Under the pieces are notes generated by a model, which had not been told where the DNA came from, did not search any database, and worked only from the letters and a program-made list of their open reading frames with translations. Below are positions 9,968 through 18,650 of a stretch of DNA of 45,086 nt, piece by piece. The position numbers were made by a program, and so were the translations under genes. Source of the stretch: Sphingomonadaceae bacterium (lineage in GTDB: Bacteria; Pseudomonadota; Alphaproteobacteria; Sphingomonadales; Sphingomonadaceae); the NCBI GenBank assembly GCA_947477055.1, contig CANJSX010000003.1:1-45086 (forward strand). The letters are read 5' to 3'. The stretch's first letter is position 1; every line of letters begins with the position of its first letter.

Positions 9968-11922
9968 GGTTCGGCGATGTTGAATCCGGTTGAGACCGGA
10001 TCGAGCGCAGAAGCCCAGGCCTCCACCGCAGAGCGGTCTCCTTCGACCTTCAGTCCCGCGCTCTCGAGTTGAGCCAGTGGTAGTTTGAGGAACAACAACC
10101 CCAGAAACAGCCGGCGCGGACCGGTGAGCGTCGCGTCAGGCTTGGCCGCGGGCGCCATGCGAGCGATCATCGCGACGCTGTCGATCTCCACCCCGGCGGT
10201 CTCATTGCGGTCGGTGAGCACGAGGTTCAGGGTAAGGCGACGGTCCCGCAATTTGCGGGGATCGACCCGCGTCGCCGCCGAATCGAGCAGCACTTGCGTC
10301 GGGACCGCGCCGATCAGGTCAGTCCGCATGGTCGAAAGCCCAGGCTGGACGCCGTGGCGCAACTCCTGTGCAGCGACAAGGAACTGGTTGCGCCAGATCC
10401 CGCTCTCGGCCTGATAGCCCTGTTGCTCATAGCTGTCGGCGAGCAGCGCGCGGGCGGCGGCATTGCCTGGCTGCGCGAAGACCAGTGTGTCGAGCAGGTC
10501 GGAGGACCAGCGGTAATCACCTTCGGCCATCGCCTTCTTCGCCAGCCGCAGCACCTTGCCCGCCCCGCCCATCGCCGCGACCATCCGCGTCGCACGCTCG
10601 GTCGGCGGGTGCGGGTTGAGATGCGCGGGCACGGCATCGTACCAACCGAGGTAAAACTGATAGATCGCCTTGGAATTGTGGCTGTAGGTACCGTAATAGC
10701 CGTGATCGGACCACCGCGCAGCTAGTGTCGGTGGCTGCGTCAGCTGCTCTGCGATCTCCGCCATGGTCTCGCCCCGGTTCATCAGCCGCACCGTCTGATC
10801 ATGCAGGTAGCGGTAGTTGTCGCGCTGGCTGGCGAGGAAGCCGGACACCTCCCCGGTCCCGAAGCGCGGCCAGCAGTGGCTTGAAATCAGCGCATCGCTG
10901 CGCGCTCCGTAAAGCTGCAGCGCCTCGTCGAGATAGCCGGCCCAGGCATGGGCATCGCGCACCTTGGCGCCGCGCGGGGTGAGGATGTTGTGCAGGGTGC
11001 AGGTCGACATTTCGGCCGAGAGGAAGGCGCGGGCCGGGACGATGTAGACATTGAGCTCGGACGGCGCTTCGCTCCCCGAGACAATCTGGAATTCCAGCTG
11101 GACTCCGTCGACCGTGCGCGTCTCGCCGGTGCGGGAAATGGTGTCGGTCGGGGCGATCAGCGTGTTCTCGCCCAAGGCCGCGCCCATCCCGATGCCGCTG
11201 CCCATACTCCCCTGCGGTCCGGGTGCGATTCCGGCTCCGAACTGATAGCCCGCCCGCCGCCCCATCGCCGCGCCAGCCATGATGTTTTCTGAAGCAGCCT
11301 CATCCATGAACCGCGCCGGGGCGATGATCGCCACCCTGTGCGCAGTAACATCCGCCTCGTTCACCACCCCGCGCACTCCGCCGAAATGGTCTACGTGGCT
11401 ATGGCTGTAGATCACCGCGCTGACCGGCCGGACGCCCAACGTCTGGTTGACAAGTTCGAGCGCCGCTGCCGCGGTCTCGCGGGCGGTGAGAGGGTCGATC
11501 AGGATCCAGCCGCTCGCGCCGCGGATCACGGTCATGTTCGAGATGTCGAAGCCGCGCACTTGCCACACGCCTTCCGCGACCCGGAACAGGCCATGTCTGC
11601 GCAGCACCGCATCGTGCCGCCAGAGGGAGGGATTGACGGTGGCCGGCGCCGGCCCGCTGACGAAATCATAGGCGGCGAGGTCCCACACCGGTTTGCCCGC
11701 CGAATCCTTGATCACCGGGTCTGCCTTGGTGGCGATGAAGCCGCGCGCGGCGAATTCGGCGTCCTGCCCGTCATCCGCCGGTAGCGTCGCCTGCACCCCG
11801 CGCTGGGCTGCAAGCGTCGCCGACGAGGCAGGTTTTGGCGACATATCGGGCGCGGCGTTGCCAAGCAGGGCCGGAGCCAGCAAGGCCAGTGTCAGGGCAA
11901 ACGGCCGGGGCTTGTCAGTCAT
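9964..11922 (-). CDS. Alkyl/aryl sulfatase of the metallo-beta-lactamase superfamily (SdsA1/YjcS-like)
   Basis: Signal-like N-terminus; VSAVIYSHSHVDHFGGVRGV metal-binding motif; C-terminal SCP2-like domain. Confidence 0.88.
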   Translation of the reverse strand: MTDKPRPFALTLALLAPALLGNAAPDMSPKPASSATLAAQRGVQATLPADDGQDAEFAARGFIATKADPVIKDSAGKPVWDLAAYDFVSGPAPATVNPSLWRHDAVLRRHGLFRVAEGVWQVRGFDISNMTVIRGASGWILIDPLTARETAAAALELVNQTLGVRPVSAVIYSHSHVDHFGGVRGVVNEADVTAHRVAIIAPARFMDEAASENIMAGAAMGRRAGYQFGAGIAPGPQGSMGSGIGMGAALGENTLIAPTDTISRTGETRTVDGVQLEFQIVSGSEAPSELNVYIVPARAFLSAEMSTCTLHNILTPRGAKVRDAHAWAGYLDEALQLYGARSDALISSHCWPRFGTGEVSGFLASQRDNYRYLHDQTVRLMNRGETMAEIAEQLTQPPTLAARWSDHGYYGTYSHNSKAIYQFYLGWYDAVPAHLNPHPPTERATRMVAAMGGAGKVLRLAKKAMAEGDYRWSSDLLDTLVFAQPGNAAARALLADSYEQQGYQAESGIWRNQFLVAAQELRHGVQPGLSTMRTDLIGAVPTQVLLDSAATRVDPRKLRDRRLTLNLVLTDRNETAGVEIDSVAMIARMAPAAKPDATLTGPRRLFLGLLFLKLPLAQLESAGLKVEGDRSAVEAWASALDPVSTGFNIAEP

Positions 11923-12080
11923 CGCAACTCTCCCTGCGTGCTGTTCTGCGTCCGTCGCGCCAGCGAGGCAAGCGCCCAGCGAATTATCGCTCATTCCGAT
12001 CATAGTGACCGCTTTAATGAACTTTATCGATGCTTGATCGTTGTCTATTTCTCCCTCATCAAATCCAGAGGAACCCGATC

Positions 12081-12626
12081 ATGCTGAACCGTACCATCCC
12101 CGACGTGACCCTGAAGACCCGCGTGCGCGACGAGAGTGTTGGCGGGCCGAACCCCTTCCGCTGGCAAGATTTCAAGGTCCGTGAGCACTTTGCCGGCAAG
12201 AAGATCGCGGTGTTTTCGCTGCCCGGCGCCTTCACCCCGACCTGCAGCAACGAGCAGTGCCCGAATTACGAGCGGCTCTATGACGTGTTCAAGGCCGCCG
12301 GGGTCGACGAAGTTTACTGCATCTCGGTCAACGATGCCTTCGTGATGTTCCAGTGGGGCAAGAGCCTCGGCCTCAGCAACGTCAAGCTGCTGCCCGATGG
12401 CTCGGGGCACTTTACGCGCCGCATGGGCATGCTGATCGACAAGGACCACGTCGGCTTCGGCATGCGCTCGTGGCGTTATGCGATGATCGTCGACGACAAT
12501 GCGATCACTCACTGGTTCGAGGAGCCGGGCATCAACGATAGTGGCGCCGATGCCGATCCCTATGGCGAGACTGCGCCCGAAAAGCTGCTTGCCGCGTTGA
12601 CCGGGGAGCTGGTCGAACCGGCCTGA
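12081..12626 (+). CDS. Peroxiredoxin (Prx5-like)
   Basis: KKIAVFSLPGAFTPTCSNEQCPNYERLYDVFKAAGVDEVYCISVNDAFVMFQWGK. Confidence 0.92.
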   Translation: MLNRTIPDVTLKTRVRDESVGGPNPFRWQDFKVREHFAGKKIAVFSLPGAFTPTCSNEQCPNYERLYDVFKAAGVDEVYCISVNDAFVMFQWGKSLGLSNVKLLPDGSGHFTRRMGMLIDKDHVGFGMRSWRYAMIVDDNAITHWFEEPGINDSGADADPYGETAPEKLLAALTGELVEPA

Positions 12627-12710
12627 TCCCTCTCAGGCCGACTGCATGCGGGTGGCGGCGGCGCCCTCCCCCTTTCGCCCCGCCGCCCGCATGCTACACC
12701 GTTTCTTGTA

Positions 12711-13232
12711 ATGCCGTACGAGCCCTTCATCGTCACCGCCGAGCTCCCGCCAGACGTGCTGGCCTGGGCGGATGGCCTCCGTCGCAGTCACTACCCGCCC
12801 GAGCGAAATCACCTCGCCGCGCATGTCACGCTGTTCCATTCGCTGGCGCCGCCATTGCTCGATGAATTGCGCCGCGTCCTGTCGCGCCAGGCCGGGGAAT
12901 ATGCTCCGCCAAGGGCGCGGATTTCCGGCCTGATGTCGCTCGGTGGCGGCACCGCGATCACCATCGAGAGTCCGGCGATGAGTGCGATCCGCGAGGAGAT
13001 CGCCGAGCACTTCCACGGCGCGCTGACCGCGCAGGATGTCCACCCGCCGCGCCTCCATATCACCGTGCAGAACAAGGTGACGCCGGCGGCGGCCAAGGCA
13101 TTGCAGGCCGAGCTCGGCCCGGTGCTCCCGCTGCGCGACTTCGCCTTCCCCGCGCTGGGCCTCCACCTCTATCGCGGACCGCATTGGGAAAGTGCCGGGC
13201 GCTGGCCGTTTCGGGGCAAACAGGGTGGTTGA
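12711..13232 (+). CDS. 2'-5' RNA ligase family protein
   Basis: Paired HxT/HxS-like motifs HVTLFHSL and HITVQNKV. Confidence 0.75.
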   Translation: MPYEPFIVTAELPPDVLAWADGLRRSHYPPERNHLAAHVTLFHSLAPPLLDELRRVLSRQAGEYAPPRARISGLMSLGGGTAITIESPAMSAIREEIAEHFHGALTAQDVHPPRLHITVQNKVTPAAAKALQAELGPVLPLRDFAFPALGLHLYRGPHWESAGRWPFRGKQGG

Positions 13233-13299
13233 CCCCGTGCCCCGCGCACCCTATGTGCGCCGCCTGTCCGGGGCCAAGGGTCCGGGCCATCCCCCCTGG

Positions 13300-13376
13300 G
13301 GCGGAGTAGCTCAGCTGGTTAGAGCAGCGGAATCATAATCCGCGTGTCGGGGGTTCGAGTCCCTCCTCCGCTACCA
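13300..13376 (+). tRNA. tRNA-Met (anticodon CAU), CCA encoded
   Basis: GGCGGAG-TAGCTCAGCTGGTTAGAGC-GCGGA-ATCATAA-TCCGC-...-GGGGGTTCGAGTCCCTC-CTCCGCT-ACCA; 7-nt anticodon loop ATCATAA. Confidence 0.95.
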
Positions 13377-13398
13377 CTTTTAACGCATCGCAGATCGG

Positions 13399-14493
13399 CT
13401 ACCCGCACTGGCCCCGGTGCAGCAGCTTGTGGTCGGCCAGCACCAGCGCCATCATCGCCTCGACCACCGGCACGCCGCGAATCCCGACGCAGGGATCATG
13501 CCGCCCCTTGGTGCGGATTTCCGAGGCTCCGCCTGCGCGGGTGATGGTTTCCACCGGGGTCAGGATCGAGCTGGTCGGCTTGAACGCCACCCGCACCAGC
13601 ACCGGCTGCCCGGTGGCGATGCCCCCGGCGATGCCGCCGGCGTGGTTGGCGAGGAATTCCGGGCCTTCTGCACCCAGAACCGATGACGGCCGCATCGGAT
13701 CGGCATTGCCTTCGCCGGTCAGCCGCGCGGCGGCGAACCCGTCGCCGATCTCCACGCCCTTGACCGCGTTGATCCCCATCATCGCCGCCGCCAGATCGGC
13801 ATCGAGCTTGCCATAAAGCGGCGCGCCCCAGCCGGCGGGAACGCCCGTGGCAATGCATTCGACCACCGCGCCGACCGAGGACCCGGCCAGCCGCGCTTCG
13901 TCGACGATCTTCTCCCAGCGGGCTGCCGCAGCGGCATCGGGGCAGAAGAAGGGATTGTTGCGGATTTCGGCCGGATCGAAGGCTGCCCGGTCAATCGCGT
14001 CGCCGCCGATCTCGGAAACATATCCGAGGATCGACACCTCCGGAATAACCAGCCGCGCCACCGCGCCCGCCGCGACCCGCGCCGCCGTCTCGCGCGCAGA
14101 GCTGCGCCCGCCGCCGCGAAAATCGCGCAGGCCGTATTTGGCGTCATAGGCATAGTCGGCATGGCCGGGGCGATAGGCCTTGGCGACTTCGGAATAGTCC
14201 TTGGAGCGCTGATCGACATTCTCGATCATCAGACTGATCGGCGTGCCGGTCGTCTGGGTAACCCCGTCCTCTCCCGCGAACACGCCCGAGAGGATGCGGA
14301 CCTGGTCCGGTTCCTGCCGCTGGGTGGTGAACTTCGATTGGCCGGGCCGCCGCGCGTCGAGGAAGGGCTGGATCCAGCCTTCGTCGATCGCCAGCCCCGG
14401 CGGGCAGCCATCGACCACGGCGCCCAGCGCCGGCCCGTGGCTCTCGCCCCAGGTGGTGAACCGCAGCAGGCGGCCGAAGCTGTTTATGCTCAT
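13399..14493 (-). CDS. aroC: Chorismate synthase
   Basis: [34 protein letters not shown]...; [17 protein letters not shown]. Confidence 0.97.
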   Translation of the reverse strand: MSINSFGRLLRFTTWGESHGPALGAVVDGCPPGLAIDEGWIQPFLDARRPGQSKFTTQRQEPDQVRILSGVFAGEDGVTQTTGTPISLMIENVDQRSKDYSEVAKAYRPGHADYAYDAKYGLRDFRGGGRSSARETAARVAAGAVARLVIPEVSILGYVSEIGGDAIDRAAFDPAEIRNNPFFCPDAAAAARWEKIVDEARLAGSSVGAVVECIATGVPAGWGAPLYGKLDADLAAAMMGINAVKGVEIGDGFAAARLTGEGNADPMRPSSVLGAEGPEFLANHAGGIAGGIATGQPVLVRVAFKPTSSILTPVETITRAGGASEIRTKGRHDPCVGIRGVPVVEAMMALVLADHKLLHRGQCG

Positions 14494-14536
14494 GGCCTTG
14501 CGCTTTGTCGCCAAAGGCGGAAAAAGTCCACTCACC

Positions 14537-14839
14537 ATGTTCCTCGTCGTCTTCCGCAACCGCAAACGCGCCGACATAAACGCCGCCGCCTATTCCGCCG
14601 ACGCCACGCGAATGGAAGCGCTGGCCCGCGCCCAGCCGGGCTTCCTCTCGTTCAAGAGCTATGCGGCGGAGGATGGCGAGGTGGTGGCGATTTCGGAATG
14701 GGGGGATGAGGCTTCGGCGCGGGAGTGGGGGCGTCATGCCGAACACGCCGAGGTGCAGGGGCGCGGGCGGGAGGAGTATTACGAGAGCTATACGTTGTTT
14801 ACGTGTGATGCGCCGCGGGTGCGGCGGTTTGGTGGATGA
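14537..14839 (+). CDS. Antibiotic biosynthesis monooxygenase (ABM)-like protein
   Basis: [55 protein letters not shown]. Confidence 0.75.
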   Translation: MFLVVFRNRKRADINAAAYSADATRMEALARAQPGFLSFKSYAAEDGEVVAISEWGDEASAREWGRHAEHAEVQGRGREEYYESYTLFTCDAPRVRRFGG

Positions 14840-14903
14840 TCAGCGACCATCGCCACGGTTGCAGCTTCGGTCGGAATCCGCATTCTTCGACACCACAAAT
14901 CCC

Positions 14904-14933
14904 GTCGCCCCGTGCTTGACACGAGGCCCCGCT
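14904..14933 (+). repeat. Left copy of a 30-bp inverted repeat flanking the GIY-YIG gene
   Basis: gtcgccccgtgcttgacacgaggccccgct; 29/30 identical to the reverse complement of 15278-15307. Confidence 0.9.
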
Positions 14934-14967
14934 TTTCTTCTGCGCCGCGCTGACCAATAATACAGCT

Positions 14968-15279
14968 ATGGAAAAGGGCGGCTGGGTCTACATCATGGCG
15001 GACCGCTACCGTGGCGGCATGTATGTCGGCGTGACCTCCGACCTGGTTCGCAGAGCACACCAGCACCGCGAGGGCACCGGTTCACGGCATGTTGCCGAAT
15101 ATGGCATAACGCGACTGGTCTATGCCGAGAGGCACGAGGAAATCGGTTGGGCCATCGCCCGCGAGAAGCTGGTCAAGAAATGGCGGCGTGAGTGGAAATT
15201 CGCATTGATCGAAGCGGACAATCCCGATTGGCGTGATCTCTGGGATGAATGGTTCCCTGCCGATGGGGCGCAAAGGTAG
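14968..15279 (+). CDS. GIY-YIG nuclease family protein
   Basis: MEKGGWVYIMADRYRGGMYVGVTSDLVRRAHQHREG...AIAREKLVKKWRREWKFALIEADNPDWRDLWDEW; WVYIM...MYVGVT is the GIY-YIG core. Confidence 0.92.
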   Translation: MEKGGWVYIMADRYRGGMYVGVTSDLVRRAHQHREGTGSRHVAEYGITRLVYAERHEEIGWAIAREKLVKKWRREWKFALIEADNPDWRDLWDEWFPADGAQR

Positions 15280-15307
15280 CGGGGCCCCGTGTCAAGCACG
15301 GGGCGAC
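15278..15307 (-). repeat. Right copy of the 30-bp inverted repeat; contains the perfect hairpin CCCCGTG-TCAAG-CACGGGG
   Basis: agcggggccccgtgtcaagcacggggcgac; begins inside the GIY-YIG stop codon. Confidence 0.9.
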
Positions 15308-15394
15308 GGCAGCTTTTCAGGTGCCGAGTGTTTTCGCGCGCCTTGCCCCCGGCCACGCTCGCGATATTGAGCCTCAACAGCCAAGGAGCCCAAT

Positions 15395-15742
15395 GTGACG
15401 ATCACCCTCTACGGCATCCCCAACTGCGACACCGTCAAGAAAGCCCGCGTCTGGCTCGACGGGCACGGGCTCCCATACACCTTCCATGACTACAAAAAGT
15501 CCGGCGCCGATGCAGACAAGATCGCCGACTGGATCGCCGCACTCGGCCTTGACAAGGTGCTCAACCGGGCCGGGACGACCTTCCGCAAGCTGCCCGAGGA
15601 GGTGACGCGCGATCTTGACACTGCGCGGGCAATCGCGCTGATGGTTGCCAATCCCTCTTGCATAAGGCGGCCGATTGTCGAACACCCTGCCGGGTTGCTG
15701 GTGGGGTTCAAGCCGGCGGAATGGGAAACTGCGCTGGTTTAG
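15395..15742 (+). CDS. ArsC/Spx-family thioredoxin-fold reductase (YffB-like), GTG start
   Basis: MTITLYGIPNCDTVKKARVWLDGHGLPYTFHDYKK...IRRPIVEHPAGLLVGF. Confidence 0.88.
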   Translation: MTITLYGIPNCDTVKKARVWLDGHGLPYTFHDYKKSGADADKIADWIAALGLDKVLNRAGTTFRKLPEEVTRDLDTARAIALMVANPSCIRRPIVEHPAGLLVGFKPAEWETALV

Positions 15743-15763
15743 CGCCCGGGGTCGGACAGGCGA

Positions 15764-16354
15764 ATGGCACTAGATTCGGAATTGATGCGGATCCTCGAAT
15801 GGGTCGCGGCGGGGCTCGGGATCGTCAACATCATGCTGCTGGTGTGGCGCAGCGTGTGGAACTACGCCTTCGGGATCGCCTCGGTGGCGATCTACATCTT
15901 CGTGTTCTTCGAGAGCCGGCTCTATGCCGAATCCGGACTGCAGGTGTTCTTCGTGCTCGCGCAGATCTGGGGCTGGTACCTGTGGCACAAGGTCGGCGAC
16001 GACGATAGCCGGGTGCCGGTGCGCTGGCTTGACTGGCCCAGCCGTGTGGTCTGGACGGTGGCGACGGCCGCGCTCAGCCTCAATCTCGGCTGGGCGCTCT
16101 ACCGCTTCACCAATGCCGCCATGCCCTATGCCGACAGCGCGATTGCCGGGGCCAGCGTGGCGGCGCAGATCCTGCTCGGCTTCCGTCGGATCGAAAACTG
16201 GATCGTCTGGATCCTGATCGATGTCGCGGCCGTCGGCCTCTACATCAATCGCGGGCTTTACCCGACCGCCGGGCTTTACGGCGGGATGCTGGTGATGAGC
16301 CTGTTCGGCTTGCGCAAATGGATCATGGCGGAGCGGCAGGTCCGCACTGCATGA
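15764..16354 (+). CDS. pnuC: Nicotinamide riboside/mononucleotide transporter PnuC
   Basis: Multi-TM; VWNYAFGIASVAIYIFVFFESRLYAESGLQVFFVLAQIWGWYLW; WIVWILIDVAAVGLYINRGLYPTAGLY. Confidence 0.88.
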   Translation: MALDSELMRILEWVAAGLGIVNIMLLVWRSVWNYAFGIASVAIYIFVFFESRLYAESGLQVFFVLAQIWGWYLWHKVGDDDSRVPVRWLDWPSRVVWTVATAALSLNLGWALYRFTNAAMPYADSAIAGASVAAQILLGFRRIENWIVWILIDVAAVGLYINRGLYPTAGLYGGMLVMSLFGLRKWIMAERQVRTA

Positions 16355-16857
16355 TTCGCCTGTGCTTTCACGGGGCGGAAAGCACCGGAAAATCCGCACT
16401 CGCCGCAAAGCTGGCGGAAGAAATGGGCCTTCCCTGGGTGCCCGAGTTCGGACGGAACTATGCCGAGACGCACGGCACGGCCTTCACTATGGACGACCTG
16501 CAGGCCATCGCTGAAGGGCAGGATGCCGCGATGCGCGCCGCCGCTGCTAGTCGCCCGCCGCTGCTGATCCTCGATACCGACCCGCTGATGACCGCCGCCT
16601 GGGCGGAGATGCTGTTCGGCGAAATTCCCGAGGTGCTGCTGGGCTATGTGAAGGCCGAGCTCTATCTGCTGTCTTCGCCCGAGGTGCCCTGGATCGACGA
16701 TGGCACGCGGTTCTTCGGCACGGCTTCGGCCCGGGCCCGCTTTGCCGCGCAGGCCGAGCTGATGCTGCAACGCGCCGGGGTGCCCTATCAGCTGATCGCA
16801 GGCGGTTGGGCGGAGCGTGAGGCGCAGGTCCGCGCGGTGATTCAGCGGCTGGCCTGA
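16351..16857 (+). CDS. NadR-type nucleoside kinase domain protein (ribosylnicotinamide kinase-like ATPase)
   Basis: CFHGAESTGKSALAAKLAEEMGLPWVPEFGRNYAE Walker A plus the EFxRxYxE motif of NadR kinase domains; ATGA overlap with pnuC. Confidence 0.8.
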   Translation: MIRLCFHGAESTGKSALAAKLAEEMGLPWVPEFGRNYAETHGTAFTMDDLQAIAEGQDAAMRAAAASRPPLLILDTDPLMTAAWAEMLFGEIPEVLLGYVKAELYLLSSPEVPWIDDGTRFFGTASARARFAAQAELMLQRAGVPYQLIAGGWAEREAQVRAVIQRLA

Positions 16858-16858
16858 T

Positions 16859-17240
16859 TCAACGAATGGCCTGAGTCGCCGGGCAGCGCGGGCCATCGAG
16901 AAAGGGATCGCGGACCATGGCCATGGCGATCGTTGCCAGCAGATCCTGATTGGCCGGTCCCTTGACCAGTTTGCGATGGATGATCTGGAAGCGCTGGCAG
17001 GTGCCGGGGTTGGCCTGGCCGGTGCCATAGCGATTGGCGATGGTAGTGATATAGCGCTGGGAATCCTGTCGCCCGGCCGGCTGGCTGCCGCCGAAATGCA
17101 GTTTGAGCCGGTCCTGCGCGGCGGCGAACATCGGGTTGTAGGAGGCCACCATCCGGTCATGCTCATCGCGGAAGTCGATCCCGATCGAGCGGCAGCGCAG
17201 GCTGGTGACCATCAGCAGCGTTTCCAGCTCGTTGATCCGG
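16859..17240 (-). pseudogene. Conserved hypothetical protein, apparently 5'-truncated at a deletion junction
   Basis: Minus frame ...AARINELETLLMVTSLRCRSIGIDFRDEHDRMVASYNPMFAAAQDRLKLHFGG...; its N-terminal side runs into antisense of an oxidoreductase fragment. Confidence 0.5.
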
Positions 17241-17242
17241 GC

Positions 17243-17857
17243 CGCGCCGATGGCTTTGGTGGCGATGCGCTGGAAGACCGGGCGCGCTATCCGCTGGCGA
17301 TCGCGTCGGAAATCCGGGCGCGCTGCGGGCCGGACTTCGTGATCTCGATCCGCTTCTCGCAGTTCAAGGAGGTGGATTACGGCGCGCGCGTCTTCGCTAC
17401 GCCCGACGAGCTGGGGCGCTTCGTGGCGCTGGCCGAAGCGGCCGGAATCAGCATGCTCAATGTCTCGTCGCGGCGCTTCACCAAACCGGAATGGCCGGAT
17501 CAGGAGCCGACGCTCAACATCGCCGGCTGGGCCAAGCGACTCGGCCGCTTGCCGGTGATGACCATCGGCAGCGTCGGCCTTTCCAGCGACATCTTCGCCG
17601 ACCTGTTCGACAAGCAGGACCTCAGCCTGCAGATCGCCGCCGATCTCGCGGAACTCGCGCGGCGCCGGCCAGCGGGGGAGTTCGACATCGCCGGGATCGG
17701 GCGAATGCTGATCGCCAATCCGGATCTGGTCTCAAAGGTTGCCGCCGGTGAGGTGGATCGGCTTGAGCTGTTCAGGAAGGCGGTGCACCTCAAGCACCTG
17801 ATGGGCTCGATGGAGCCCGGGCTGGTCGAGGAAAGCCGCAAGGTCGAAGGGGTCTGA
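17243..17857 (+). pseudogene. NADH:flavin oxidoreductase (old yellow enzyme family), C-terminal fragment only
   Basis: RADGFGGDALEDRARYPLAIASEIRARCGPDFVISIRFSQFKEVDYGARVF...GIGRMLIANPDLVSKVAAGE; the N-terminal half of the TIM barrel is absent. Confidence 0.8.
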
Positions 17858-17860
17858 GCG

Positions 17861-18583
17861 TCAGCCCTTGGTGGCGGTGACGATGTAGTTGAGCCCGGTG
17901 TCCGCCGAGAGGTGCAGGCTCCGGCTCGGCGACCAGGCGATGCCGCGCGGATCGGCCATGGCCAGCCCGGCTTCGGCCAGCAGTTCGCGCAGTTCCTCCG
18001 GGGTGACGAAATCCTCCCAGTGATGCGTGCCGCGCGGGACCATGCCCAGCCGCTCGGCCCCTTCGACCAGCAGGAGCCGGGATTGCGGGGTGCGGTTGGG
18101 GGTGGAGAGCACTAGCAGGCTACCCGGCGCGAGTGCGGCGGCCAGCGCGGCGATGAAGGCGGGCTTGTCGGCGACATGCTCGATCACTTCCATCGCGGTG
18201 ACGAGATCGAACTGGCCCAGCCCCAGCGCGCCGAGTTCGCCGTGGCGGTACTCGATCGAAAGGTCCGAACCCTCGGCATGATCCTCCGCCGCCGCGATGT
18301 TTTCCGCCGCCGCATCCACGCCGGTTACCGTCGCACCGAGCCGGGACAGCGGTTCGCACAGCAGCCCGGCACCGCAACCAACATCCAGCGCGCGCTTGCC
18401 CGCCAGCGGCCGGACACTGCGTGAATCGACGTGCCAGTGCTGGTCCACGCATTCACGGATGAAGCTCAGCCGCACCGGATTGAGCCGGTGGAGCATCGCC
18501 GAGGACCCCTTCGGGTCCCACCAGTCGGCGGCAAGCTTGCCGAAATGCTCGGCCTCTGATGGTCTGATGGTTGCATTCGCCAT
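17861..18583 (-). CDS. ubiG: Bifunctional 2-polyprenyl-6-hydroxyphenol methylase / 3-demethylubiquinol 3-O-methyltransferase
   Basis: MANATIRPSEAEHFGKLAADWWDPKGSSAMLHRLNPVRLSFI...ALDVGCGAGLLCEPLSRLGATVTGVDAAAENI. Confidence 0.95.
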   Translation of the reverse strand: MANATIRPSEAEHFGKLAADWWDPKGSSAMLHRLNPVRLSFIRECVDQHWHVDSRSVRPLAGKRALDVGCGAGLLCEPLSRLGATVTGVDAAAENIAAAEDHAEGSDLSIEYRHGELGALGLGQFDLVTAMEVIEHVADKPAFIAALAAALAPGSLLVLSTPNRTPQSRLLLVEGAERLGMVPRGTHHWEDFVTPEELRELLAEAGLAMADPRGIAWSPSRSLHLSADTGLNYIVTATKG

Positions 18584-18650
18584 GCCACCTCCCTAACAGT
18601 CCGCCCGCCCGGCCTCCAGAGGCCGGAATCTTTTCACGGGAGCATTTCTC

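Noticed and set aside
16976-17857. 293-aa ORF as a single gene
   Set aside because: Only residues from RADGFGGDALEDR onward are OYE-like; the N-terminal ~90 residues are antisense of a minus-strand gene, so it is treated as a chimera at a deletion junction.
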